Assembly: GCA_016935655.1 (NCBI GenBank)
Contig: JAFGQM010000079.1
Span: forward strand, 1 to 5,675
Reading direction: 5' to 3'
DNA length: 5,675 nucleotides
DNA from: Candidatus Altarchaeota archaeon
GTDB taxonomy: Archaea > Altiarchaeota > Altiarchaeia > JAFGQM01
Shown one piece after another: positions 1-5,139 of the stretch. The position numbers and the translations under genes were made by a program. A model generated the notes under the pieces. It saw only the letters and a program-made list of their open reading frames with translations. It was not told the DNA's origin and did not search any database. Numbering within the stretch: position 1 is the first letter of the stretch; each line of letters starts with the position of its first letter.

Positions 1-920
1 AAGAACGGCGATTGTGTAAGCGTCAGTGTATCAGTTCCTTTGTTCAAACCGTCGATTATGTTCTGCTGCGGATAGACCAAAAAGTTGAGATATGCACATT
101 TGCTCTGGTTACAACATCTTGGTGTGTCGGAAGTATTAAACATATTGTTGTAACAATATTGGTCTGGACGACAAATGGAGCCTTTGACCTCTGCGCAAGT
201 CTTATCTGATATGTTGTGGCTGACATTCTCCAGAACCACGTCATCAGTCAGGGTGAGGGCATCCCCGCTGACCGCATAGACCTCCTCATTTGAACAAGCG
301 CCGTAATGGGTCTCCCATTGGCCGTCCTGCGTGCAATCCAGCCCTCTGCTGCCCTGCACATAGACCTTGCTGCCTGATTCAAGCTTATAGCCTGGATAGT
401 AGTTATCAAAATTGAAACCGTTGACTGTCAGTACCGTCCTGCCATTCTGCGTATCTATCCGAGTTGCTCTGAGAGTCTCAGAGTGCTCCCTTCCGTTAAT
501 CTCTATGCCGTTTGAGGTGGTACTCCCTAATGAAGAGTAGATGACGGTCTTGTCAGGGCCCTCGCCTCCCAGGACCACATTGCTCTTGAGTGAGATCTCG
601 TCTGGCTGTGTTACACGATATGCCCCCTCAGGAAGCAGGACGACAGCTGGTGCCCCGAAGCCCGCTGCATTGGTTATGGCTGCATTAATCCCGGCAGTGT
701 CATCGGTGTCATCGTTTGGCGTAGCCCCAAAGTCCAGGGCATTTACAACCGTCCAAGAAGACGTATCAGGTATGCCCCCCTCCACGCCAGGATCCCACGT
801 TGGTATGCGCTCCGGGGGGATTTGTAGGTCCCCAAGATCAATCTCTGACGAAACCGGGGGTAAGACGATAAACAAGACAGAGAATAGAAGCATACAACTG
901 GCCTCACTTTTTGGGTTCAT
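1..920 (-). CDS. Secreted parallel beta-helix protein, pectate-lyase-3 type, partial (C-terminus beyond left edge)
   Basis: The frame is open without a stop from the ATG at 918-920 to the left edge, giving 306 codons; the C-terminus lies outside. The N-terminus looks like a Sec signal peptide: Lys4, a hydrophobic core at about residues 10-20 and a likely cut near Ser25/Glu26. Residues 58-127 follow the start of the pectate_lyase_3 fold: VNALDFGA, then DDTDDTAGINAAI, then a VVLLPEGAY strand and turn, then LKSNVVLGGEG. Such proteins form right-handed beta-helices that bind or cleave polysaccharide at the cell surface or serve as surface fibres. A Cys-rich insert lies at residues 242-275, and C196 and C209 could form another disulfide. 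The catalytic region is not visible, so enzyme activity is unproven. The start lies 30 bases after the herA stop, with no Shine-Dalgarno. ATG at codon 10 is an alternative start but would lose the charged N-region. Confidence 0.85.
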   Translation of the reverse strand, partial: MNPKSEASCMLLFSVLFIVLPPVSSEIDLGDLQIPPERIPTWDPGVEGGIPDTSSWTVVNALDFGATPNDDTDDTAGINAAITNAAGFGAPAVVLLPEGAYRVTQPDEISLKSNVVLGGEGPDKTVIYSSLGSTTSNGIEINGREHSETLRATRIDTQNGRTVLTVNGFNFDNYYPGYKLESGSKVYVQGSRGLDCTQDGQWETHYGACSNEEVYAVSGDALTLTDDVVLENVSHNISDKTCAEVKGSICRPDQYCYNNMFNTSDTPRCCNQSKCAYLNFLVYPQQNIIDGLNKGTDTLTLTQSPF

Positions 921-934
921 ATTCGGGGGATATC

Positions 935-950
935 AAAAACTCTTAAAAAA
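935..950 (-). terminator. T-rich terminator after herA, possibly doubling as TATA element of the next gene
   Basis: Directly after the herA stop, the minus strand reads six T, then AAGAG, then five T. Archaeal RNA polymerase can terminate at such T-runs without a hairpin. The first run with AAGA also sits 21-30 bases before the ATG of the beta-helix gene, so it could act as a TATA-like element for a leaderless transcript. Both roles are inferred from base composition and spacing. Confidence 0.45.
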
Positions 951-2690
951 TCACTCGCTGGCTTCGGCTATGAAAAAGTTCTTCACCCTCCTGAGAATCT
1001 TCTTCCTGATGCCTTCGGGCTTCATCACCTCCAAGAACTCGATCTCGTCGGGGGTAAGATTCTCCTTCCATTCATCTGCCTTCTGCTGCTTTATGATCTC
1101 CTCTTCCCTCCTCTCCTGCATGGTTTCGACAGCCTTCTTAGCCTCATCCTTCCTTGCCTCACTCTCCGTCCCTACAAGCCTTTCCTTTATCTTCTCCACC
1201 AAGCCGGGGGATTCACCGTTCGCCTTCGGCGTATAACCCCTGTTGTTATTGGGGTACCTTGTTTTTATCAAATCCACACTGGCGCCGCCGTGCTTCGACC
1301 TCCTGACCCTTACATTAGTCAAAACAGGTCTCTCGAGCCCCTCACTCGTTATGACTGCCACGCCCATCGGAAGGTTCTTCATTATCTCCTCAAGCTCAGA
1401 GGTGAAGTTCTCCAGTGATTTTGAGATGGCCATGATGTCATTGGGGTTGGTAACCTTCAGGATTATCTGGGTGTTGCACTGCGACAGAACGTTCTTGTCA
1501 ACCTTCGCAGGCCTCTGGCTGACTATGCCCAGACCCATGCCGAATTTCCTCCCTTCGGCAGCAACGGTTCTGAGTATCGAGAGCGACAGGGCAGTTCCCA
1601 CTCCTCGCTCTGGGCAGAACCGGTGCGCCTCCTCAACTAGGAAGAAAAAAGCCGGAATCTTGTTGGCCTTTCTGGCCTCGAACAGATCTGTCGAGAGCTT
1701 TGAGACTACCAGCTCCTGCAGTTCAGGCTTTATCCCTTTCAGGTTGACTATAGTCGTCTGGCCCTTTTTCACGATGTCGCCCAGATTCGTCCCCTCGTCA
1801 GAGAATATATTAGTATCCAAAAGGGTCTGCATAGATGCTATCAGCCCCCACTTCGCATTGGTGTCGCTCAGCTGCAGGTGCTGTATGATATATTCTAAAG
1901 TGTAATCGCCGCTCGGGGACAGCTCGTTTATGGCCTGGTAGAGCAGGGCCTGCTGGCCGCTGGTAAGCTTGGTCGGCAGTATGTCTATTATCTCCCTTGC
2001 GCTAAGGTTCTTATCGCTCAGCTTGAACTCGAAATCGGCAGTCTGGTTCACTGTCTTGTTAGGCGTGAACTCGACGACATTGGAGAAGCCCTTTGGCATA
2101 ACGCCGAACTGGGTGAACTTTTCGAAATCAGACTGGGAATCGTTGGCTATCTTGAGTGTGAAATATTCCCCGTGTGGGTCCACGACCACGCAAGGGACCT
2201 CCTTGTCGGCCAGCTCCTCGAGGAGGACGCCGACGGTGTAGCTCTTCCCGGCCCCCGTCTTGGCCAGGACACATAGGTGCTTTTGGATCAGTTTATTGGC
2301 GTCCAGGTATACCTTAAGGTCGTCCTCACCGTCCAGCTTGCCGACATAAAGGCCAACGTTCGTAGGCATCTCCAGGCCCAGTATCCTCCTTATGAGGGTC
2401 TGGTGCGCCTTGAACACCCGTTCCTCGGGCTTGAAAGGGGTCTTGGGCAGTCTTATCAGCCCGTTCTCGTCCTTGTAGCCGATGACCCTTACATCTGCCA
2501 CTATCTTCTCGATGCCCTTCTTGTCATCCCAAAAGCGGCGGACAAAGGATATCTGGCCCAGGACCCAGCCGTACATCTCGTGATGGATCTTGACATAAGT
2601 CCCCCTCTCGGCCAGTTTCTTGTTCTCCACAAGTATGCTGAAGGAGGTGGGTCTCACTTCCCCGTACACAAATCCGATTATCTCGGGCAT
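951..2690 (-). CDS. herA: HerA-type DNA-translocating ATPase
   Basis: This 579-residue protein belongs to the HerA/FtsK superfamily of hexameric DNA pumps. With the nuclease NurA and Mre11-Rad50, HerA takes part in DNA end resection in archaea. An N-terminal beta-barrel (HAS-barrel-like) region covers about residues 1-100. The ATPase core follows: Walker A AKTGAGKS at 143-150, DPHGEY at 171-176, Walker B FFFLVEEAHRF at 348-358 with acidic E353/E354, a probable arginine finger in RKFGMGLG at 381-388, and SQRP at 391-394. A lysine- and glutamate-rich tail at about 500-579 is probably helical. The ATG at 2690 puts the typical opening MPEIIGFVYGE at the very start. NurA, Mre11 and Rad50 are not encoded in the window. 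A distant relative in another DUF87 subfamily is possible, but motif order and length fit HerA well. Confidence 0.93.
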   Translation of the reverse strand: MPEIIGFVYGEVRPTSFSILVENKKLAERGTYVKIHHEMYGWVLGQISFVRRFWDDKKGIEKIVADVRVIGYKDENGLIRLPKTPFKPEERVFKAHQTLIRRILGLEMPTNVGLYVGKLDGEDDLKVYLDANKLIQKHLCVLAKTGAGKSYTVGVLLEELADKEVPCVVVDPHGEYFTLKIANDSQSDFEKFTQFGVMPKGFSNVVEFTPNKTVNQTADFEFKLSDKNLSAREIIDILPTKLTSGQQALLYQAINELSPSGDYTLEYIIQHLQLSDTNAKWGLIASMQTLLDTNIFSDEGTNLGDIVKKGQTTIVNLKGIKPELQELVVSKLSTDLFEARKANKIPAFFFLVEEAHRFCPERGVGTALSLSILRTVAAEGRKFGMGLGIVSQRPAKVDKNVLSQCNTQIILKVTNPNDIMAISKSLENFTSELEEIMKNLPMGVAVITSEGLERPVLTNVRVRRSKHGGASVDLIKTRYPNNNRGYTPKANGESPGLVEKIKERLVGTESEARKDEAKKAVETMQERREEEIIKQQKADEWKENLTPDEIEFLEVMKPEGIRKKILRRVKNFFIAEASE

Positions 2691-2725
2691 GTTCTTATTT
2701 GAGACTTTTGAAAGAAAAACACTCG

Positions 2726-2733
2726 GTTATACA
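2726..2733 (-). promoter_or_regulatory. Possible TATA box for herA
   Basis: The minus strand reads TGTATAAC 36-43 bases before the herA ATG. This predicts a short leader of about 10-15 bases, and the sequence before the ATG has no Shine-Dalgarno. It lies in the 73-base gap after the membrane-protein gene, which also holds a GTTTTTCTTT tract (2711-2720) that could end the upstream operon. Evidence is composition and spacing only. Confidence 0.35.
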
Positions 2734-2763
2734 GTCATACTACACAAGTATAACTAAGGCTAC

Positions 2764-3294
2764 TCAAATACAATTCTTTTCAGCGAGATAGTAGCCTATG
2801 GGCAGGCCCTCCGGTAGGCCCAGAAGGAAGGGGAGCGAATAGGCAAGGTCCAAGCCGAAGATGCCTATCATGAACCATAATATGATGAACACTAGGGCTA
2901 GGAATATGTAGAACGGTAGCACATTCCGGGTATGCCTGACTACTGTGTCCTTCTTGAACTTTTGATGGGTCCTGTGAGGTCCGACGGAGTAGAACTCTGA
3001 GTAGAATCCGGCGTCTCTCATGAGCACACGGATCCAGTAGACCTGTATCAAAGTCCCGACCAGTGCGCCTATGATGAAAAAGGCCAGAACTAGGTGCGTC
3101 TCTAGCATGAGATCGGGGGAGAGGCTAATCGCAAAAGCGAATAAAAGCAGCAGTATGGCTAGGAGTACCCTAAGAGCCTGCCGGTCTATGGGCCTAGTGG
3201 CCCTACTTTTCGATCTGCGGCTCTTTTTTGGTCCTGTCGTAGGCTTTGAGTGATTTTTTGCCACATTGAGAACATGTAAAAACCAGGTTTCCAC
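2764..3294 (-). CDS. Small multi-pass membrane protein of unknown function, overlapping rpl44e
   Basis: I do not recognise a family. Up to 176 residues: a basic N-terminal stretch (residues 13-38, rich in Lys and Arg, likely cytoplasmic), then hydrophobic segments at about 41-57, 68-88 and 125-147, and a weaker one at about 150-169. A soluble, charged loop between segments two and three contains GPHRTHQKFKKD. The start is uncertain. Both candidates are GTG: at 3294, with a GAAGG motif nine bases upstream, and at 3264, with no such motif. No suitable start lies between rpl44e's stop and the first membrane segment, so the gene overlaps rpl44e in either case, by 92 or 62 bases. It is the last gene of the gins51-rpl44e transcript. 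Function cannot be inferred from sequence; a role near the ribosome or membrane would be speculation. Confidence 0.72.
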   Translation of the reverse strand: METWFLHVLNVAKNHSKPTTGPKKSRRSKSRATRPIDRQALRVLLAILLLLFAFAISLSPDLMLETHLVLAFFIIGALVGTLIQVYWIRVLMRDAGFYSEFYSVGPHRTHQKFKKDTVVRHTRNVLPFYIFLALVFIILWFMIGIFGLDLAYSLPFLLGLPEGLPIGYYLAEKNCI

Positions 3295-3481
3295 CCTTGT
3301 TGACCTTCAAGACCTCTTTCTCGCCTCTCCTCTTGCTGCCATGGCCCTCCTTCACCCTCGCGTATTGCCTCTGGCCCCAAGAGAGGCTGCTCGCCTTGCC
3401 CTTGCTCTCCCTCTTGACAGTATGCTTGGTATGCTTCTTGCACTTCCTGCAAAACTTGTTCACTTCACCAGGTACTTTCAT
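3203..3481 (-). CDS. rpl44e: Large-subunit ribosomal protein eL44 (L44e)
   Basis: This 92-residue, very basic protein matches archaeal and eukaryotic L44e/L36A of the large ribosomal subunit, located near the tRNA exit site. It has the family opening MKVPGEVNKFCRKC, the middle GQRQYARVKEGHGSKRR, and a zinc-binding site of two CxxC pairs, C11/C14 and C70/C73. Length is normal for the family. The ATG lies one base after the gins51 stop and is preceded by GAGGAGG at a six-base gap. The gene is therefore cotranscribed with gins51 and translated from an internal Shine-Dalgarno. In many archaea L44e is followed by S27e; here a membrane-protein gene takes that place and no S27e is present in the window. 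Confidence 0.97.
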   Translation of the reverse strand: MKVPGEVNKFCRKCKKHTKHTVKRESKGKASSLSWGQRQYARVKEGHGSKRRGEKEVLKVNKGGNLVFTCSQCGKKSLKAYDRTKKEPQIEK

Positions 3482-3482
3482 C

Positions 3483-4109
3483 TTAAGCCTCCTCTACGGC
3501 ATCGTTTTTAATCAGTATGTCGGCCAATTCATCAGGTATCTCCACCACCTCGTCCTCCTTGAAAGGACCCATGGTCTGGAGATCAGAACCCACAAAAGCA
3601 GGCATCGGCTTTAGAAACCTGACCCTTCTCAGATTCCCTTTATTTTCTGTTTTTTGTTTAAAAACCTCTTCCTTGGCCTTCTTGGGCTCCTCGACCACCT
3701 CGGGTTCCTCTTTTTTCTCCTCCTGTGGCTCAGCCTCTGTCTCCTCCGCAGCAGTTTCGCCGCCATAGCTGTCGCCCTCCTCCACCCTCGGCTTTTCTTT
3801 CATGACTTTCCCGAGCCTCATCGTCCTTAGCTCTTCCAGGATTTTCCTGTATACCTCCTCCTCGAGCCCGGCCAGGTTCTTCGGCTTCTCCTCGCCCTGG
3901 ATGTTCCTCAATACTGTCATGAGCATCTTATGCTGCCTCGTGGCGACTATCTCGTTGAACAGCTCCTGCACTTTCGCTTTTTCGTAGGGGTTGGAATCAA
4001 CAGACTCCAGGAGCTTCCTGGAGTTAGAATAAAAGTCGGCAGGCAGCTTCTCCAGCTGGGAAGCCCCCTTCTCCACCCGCCAAATCTTTATCAAATCGGA
4101 AGTATTCAT
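3483..4109 (-). CDS. gins51: GINS complex subunit, Gins51/Gins15 type
   Basis: This 208-residue protein is a replication factor that, with Gins23 (or as a homotetramer) and GAN/Cdc45, activates the MCM helicase at the archaeal fork. An alpha-helical A domain spans about residues 1-105. A very acidic, low-complexity linker of about 45 residues (107-152, mostly Glu, Lys and Pro) follows, then a C-terminal small beta B domain at 160-207. The B domain carries the hallmarks VRFLKPMPAFVG, GPFKEDEVVEIP and ELADILI. The A-then-B order is that of Gins51 rather than Gins23. I start at the ATG at 4109 because a TATA-like box lies 25-35 bases upstream; an upstream TTG at 4157 would extend into the thioredoxin gene. 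It is the first gene of an operon with rpl44e and the membrane protein. Confidence 0.92.
   Translation of the reverse strand: MNTSDLIKIWRVEKGASQLEKLPADFYSNSRKLLESVDSNPYEKAKVQELFNEIVATRQHKMLMTVLRNIQGEEKPKNLAGLEEEVYRKILEELRTMRLGKVMKEKPRVEEGDSYGGETAAEETEAEPQEEKKEEPEVVEEPKKAKEEVFKQKTENKGNLRRVRFLKPMPAFVGSDLQTMGPFKEDEVVEIPDELADILIKNDAVEEA
3488..3494 (-). promoter_or_regulatory. Shine-Dalgarno of rpl44e inside the last codons of gins51
   Basis: The minus strand reads GAGGAGG, then six bases, then ATG. The motif is formed by the two Glu codons and the start of the final Ala codon of gins51. It fixes the rpl44e start and contrasts with the neighbouring first-of-operon genes, which have no such motif. 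Confidence 0.75.
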
Positions 4110-4114
4110 AACAC

Positions 4115-4124
4115 TATATTTTAA
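4115..4124 (+). promoter_or_regulatory. TATA box of the thioredoxin gene (leaderless)
   Basis: TATATTTTAA lies 25-34 bases before the thioredoxin ATG, with no Shine-Dalgarno in between. It sits beside the gins51 start codon, so this promoter and the oppositely directed gins51 promoter occupy the same 39 bases. Confidence 0.6.
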
Positions 4125-4133
4125 TACAATTCC

Positions 4134-4144
4134 CTTAAAATAAG
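4134..4144 (-). promoter_or_regulatory. TATA box of gins51 (leaderless)
   Basis: CTTATTTTAAG on the minus strand lies 25-35 bases before the gins51 ATG, the distance expected if transcription starts at or within a few bases of the start codon. No Shine-Dalgarno precedes the ATG. The element reads CTTA-AAA-TAAG on the plus strand, an inverted repeat that could also be an operator. Confidence 0.6.
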
Positions 4145-4148
4145 TAGA

Positions 4149-4457
4149 ATGGTACAAGAGATAAACGATGATGAATTTGAGGGATTCATAAAGAAAAATA
4201 GGTTGGCGCTGGTCGACTTCTGGGCCCCATGGTGCGGGCCCTGCAGGATGATAGCGCCGACCTTAGAGGAGTTGGCGGGGGATTACAAACAGGTGGCGTT
4301 CGCCAAGATGAACGTGGACGAGAACCAAACCCCTTCCAGATTCGGCGTGATGTCCATACCAAACCTGATAATCTTCAAGGGCGGGGAGCAGGTGGATTCC
4401 ATCATCGGATCGGTTCCGAAGTCCCGGATCGTCGAGAGGTTGGAAAAACTTTTGTAG
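4149..4457 (+). CDS. trxA: Thioredoxin
   Basis: This 102-residue cytoplasmic protein, of normal length for a single-domain thioredoxin, reduces protein disulfides. The active site is WCGPC at residues 28-32 (C29, C32) within FWAPWCGPC. The buried Asp23 in the VDFWA strand and the cis-Pro71 loop (MSIPN) are present, followed by the LIIFKGG strand and the C-terminal helix ending VERLEKLL. All key residues are intact. There is no signal peptide. The ATG at 4149 is set by the family start and by the TATA box upstream. It is divergent from gins51 across 39 bases. No thioredoxin reductase is encoded in the window, so its electron donor is unknown. Confidence 0.96.
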   Translation: MVQEINDDEFEGFIKKNRLALVDFWAPWCGPCRMIAPTLEELAGDYKQVAFAKMNVDENQTPSRFGVMSIPNLIIFKGGEQVDSIIGSVPKSRIVERLEKLL

Positions 4458-4471
4458 ACGCATTGTGCGCG

Positions 4472-4682
4472 GATGCTGAGGGGGCGTGGACCATAAGCTT
4501 CATAAGGGCTGGAGTCGACAAGAAGGCCTTCAGAAACCGCTGGAGGGGTACCCGGAGGGGGTTTCCCAAACAGGATCGGTAAACTGGAAAAGGCCGGGCT
4601 GGTAACAGTAGGCAATAAGATTATGAAGCCGGCGCCAAAGGGGTTCTTGTTCGGTGACGGGACATCGGGCGTGTTAGCCTAA
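4472..4682 (+). pseudogene. Frameshifted remnant resembling the C-terminal HemN_C domain of HemW/HemN
   Basis: Two short frames downstream of thioredoxin can be read as one degenerate sequence. The first gives SFIRAGVDKKAFRNRWRG and ends at a stop at 4580-4582. The second, shifted by one base, gives FPNRIGKLEKAGLVTVGNK, continues into KIMKPAPKGFLFGD, and ends at the stop at 4680-4682. Dropping one G from the five-G run at 4557-4561 joins them. The joined order, LR-x-GVD-x(3)-F-x(2)-R followed by I-x(2)-L-x(2)-GL-x(7)-L-x(2)-KG-x-L, is that of the winged-helix HemN_C domain ending radical-SAM HemW/HemN proteins, from memory of that family. The radical-SAM domain is absent; upstream is intact thioredoxin. 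I infer a truncated, decayed gene tail. An unrelated small winged-helix protein, or a base error in the G-run, remains possible. Confidence 0.4.
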
Positions 4683-4704
4683 GATTAGCGGATTGCGAGG
4701 GGTT

Positions 4705-4737
4705 AAAAATCCCAAATATGCCAGAGGCTCATTTGGG
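4705..4737 (-). terminator. Hairpin plus T-run ending the coiled-coil protein gene
   Basis: CCCAAAT (4711-4717) pairs perfectly with ATTTGGG (4731-4737). Inside the loop GCC (4720-4722) can pair with GGC (4726-4728) around AGA, leaving a two-by-two internal loop. On the minus strand the hairpin is followed by ATTTTTAA, with five T at 4705-4709. One arm lies in the last codons of the gene, and the stop codon falls within the hairpin. The layout is that of an intrinsic terminator between convergent transcripts. Confidence 0.55.
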
Positions 4738-5100
4738 CCATTTCTCGAATTCCACGCCTTGTTGGGTCATGTGCTCCTGCAAAAGCCTTATCTCAGTGGA
4801 GAGCTGGGCCAGGTCATTATCTAAAACCTGCATTTCTTTCCTCCTTCCCTCCAGCTCGCGCATCATTTTAGCCCCTTTCGGGGTCTGAGCTCTCTGTTTG
4901 CTCACCCTTGCCAGCCATACATTGTAGGCCTCTAATTTCATATCCCTTCTTCTATGGAGATTATCATGGGCCCTTACCAATGCGCGTCGGAACGTCTCCA
5001 TTTTCTGTGGCGTGGACAGGGTTGGTCTCTTTCTCTCAAAAAGCCCGGCGGGTATACTCCTTCTTTGTTGTAGCCTTATTTTCCTTGCAGCCATTCCCAT
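4729..5100 (-). CDS. Small basic coiled-coil protein, unknown function
   Basis: I do not recognise a family. 123 residues, strongly basic in the first two thirds with many Arg pairs (residues 12-14, 50-52), then a likely coiled coil at about 78-113 (MMRELEGRRKEMQVLDNDL and the heptad-like QLSTEIRLLQEH that follows), ending EFEKWPK. There is no signal peptide, membrane segment or metal-binding motif. The basic part suggests nucleic acid or ribosome contact, but that is inference. I prefer the ATG at 5100 over the ATG two codons later because a TATA-like box lies 27-36 bases upstream of it. The kinase-like gene ends 39 bases upstream on the same strand, so the two may be functionally linked or partly cotranscribed. 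The consistent reading frame, promoter and terminator argue that the gene is real. Confidence 0.65.
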   Translation of the reverse strand: MGMAARKIRLQQRRSIPAGLFERKRPTLSTPQKMETFRRALVRAHDNLHRRRDMKLEAYNVWLARVSKQRAQTPKGAKMMRELEGRRKEMQVLDNDLAQLSTEIRLLQEHMTQQGVEFEKWPK

Positions 5101-5126
5101 TATCAGTTGTTATTAGTGGATAACGG

Positions 5127-5136
5127 ATAAAAATAA
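5127..5136 (-). promoter_or_regulatory. TATA-like box for the coiled-coil protein gene
   Basis: TTATTTTTAT on the minus strand lies 27-36 bases before the ATG at 5100, in the 39-base gap after the kinase-like gene. There is no clear Shine-Dalgarno before that ATG. The T5 tract may also help end the kinase transcript. Confidence 0.45.
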
Positions 5137-5139
5137 TTG

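Noticed and set aside
541..1905. Long plus-strand open frames opposite herA and the beta-helix gene
   Set aside because: They are antisense shadows: Ser/Leu-rich low-quality proteins with no motifs, opposite genes with clear domain signatures.
3186..3452. Second minus-strand frame within rpl44e, rich in Gln, Glu and Gly
   Set aside because: It is a shifted reading of the zinc-ribbon ribosomal protein gene, with no independent support.
4134..4144. CTTAAAATAAG inverted repeat as a dedicated repressor operator
   Set aside because: Its position relative to the gins51 start is fully explained as a TATA box, and an AT-rich 11-base repeat is weak evidence for an operator.
4229..4470. Plus-strand frame inside thioredoxin that continues into the HemN_C-like remnant
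   Set aside because: The part within thioredoxin is an out-of-frame shadow; only the part after about 4472 shows any family-like pattern.
4283..4615. Minus-strand open frame opposite thioredoxin
   Set aside because: It is antisense to an intact thioredoxin and shows no recognisable domain or initiation signal.
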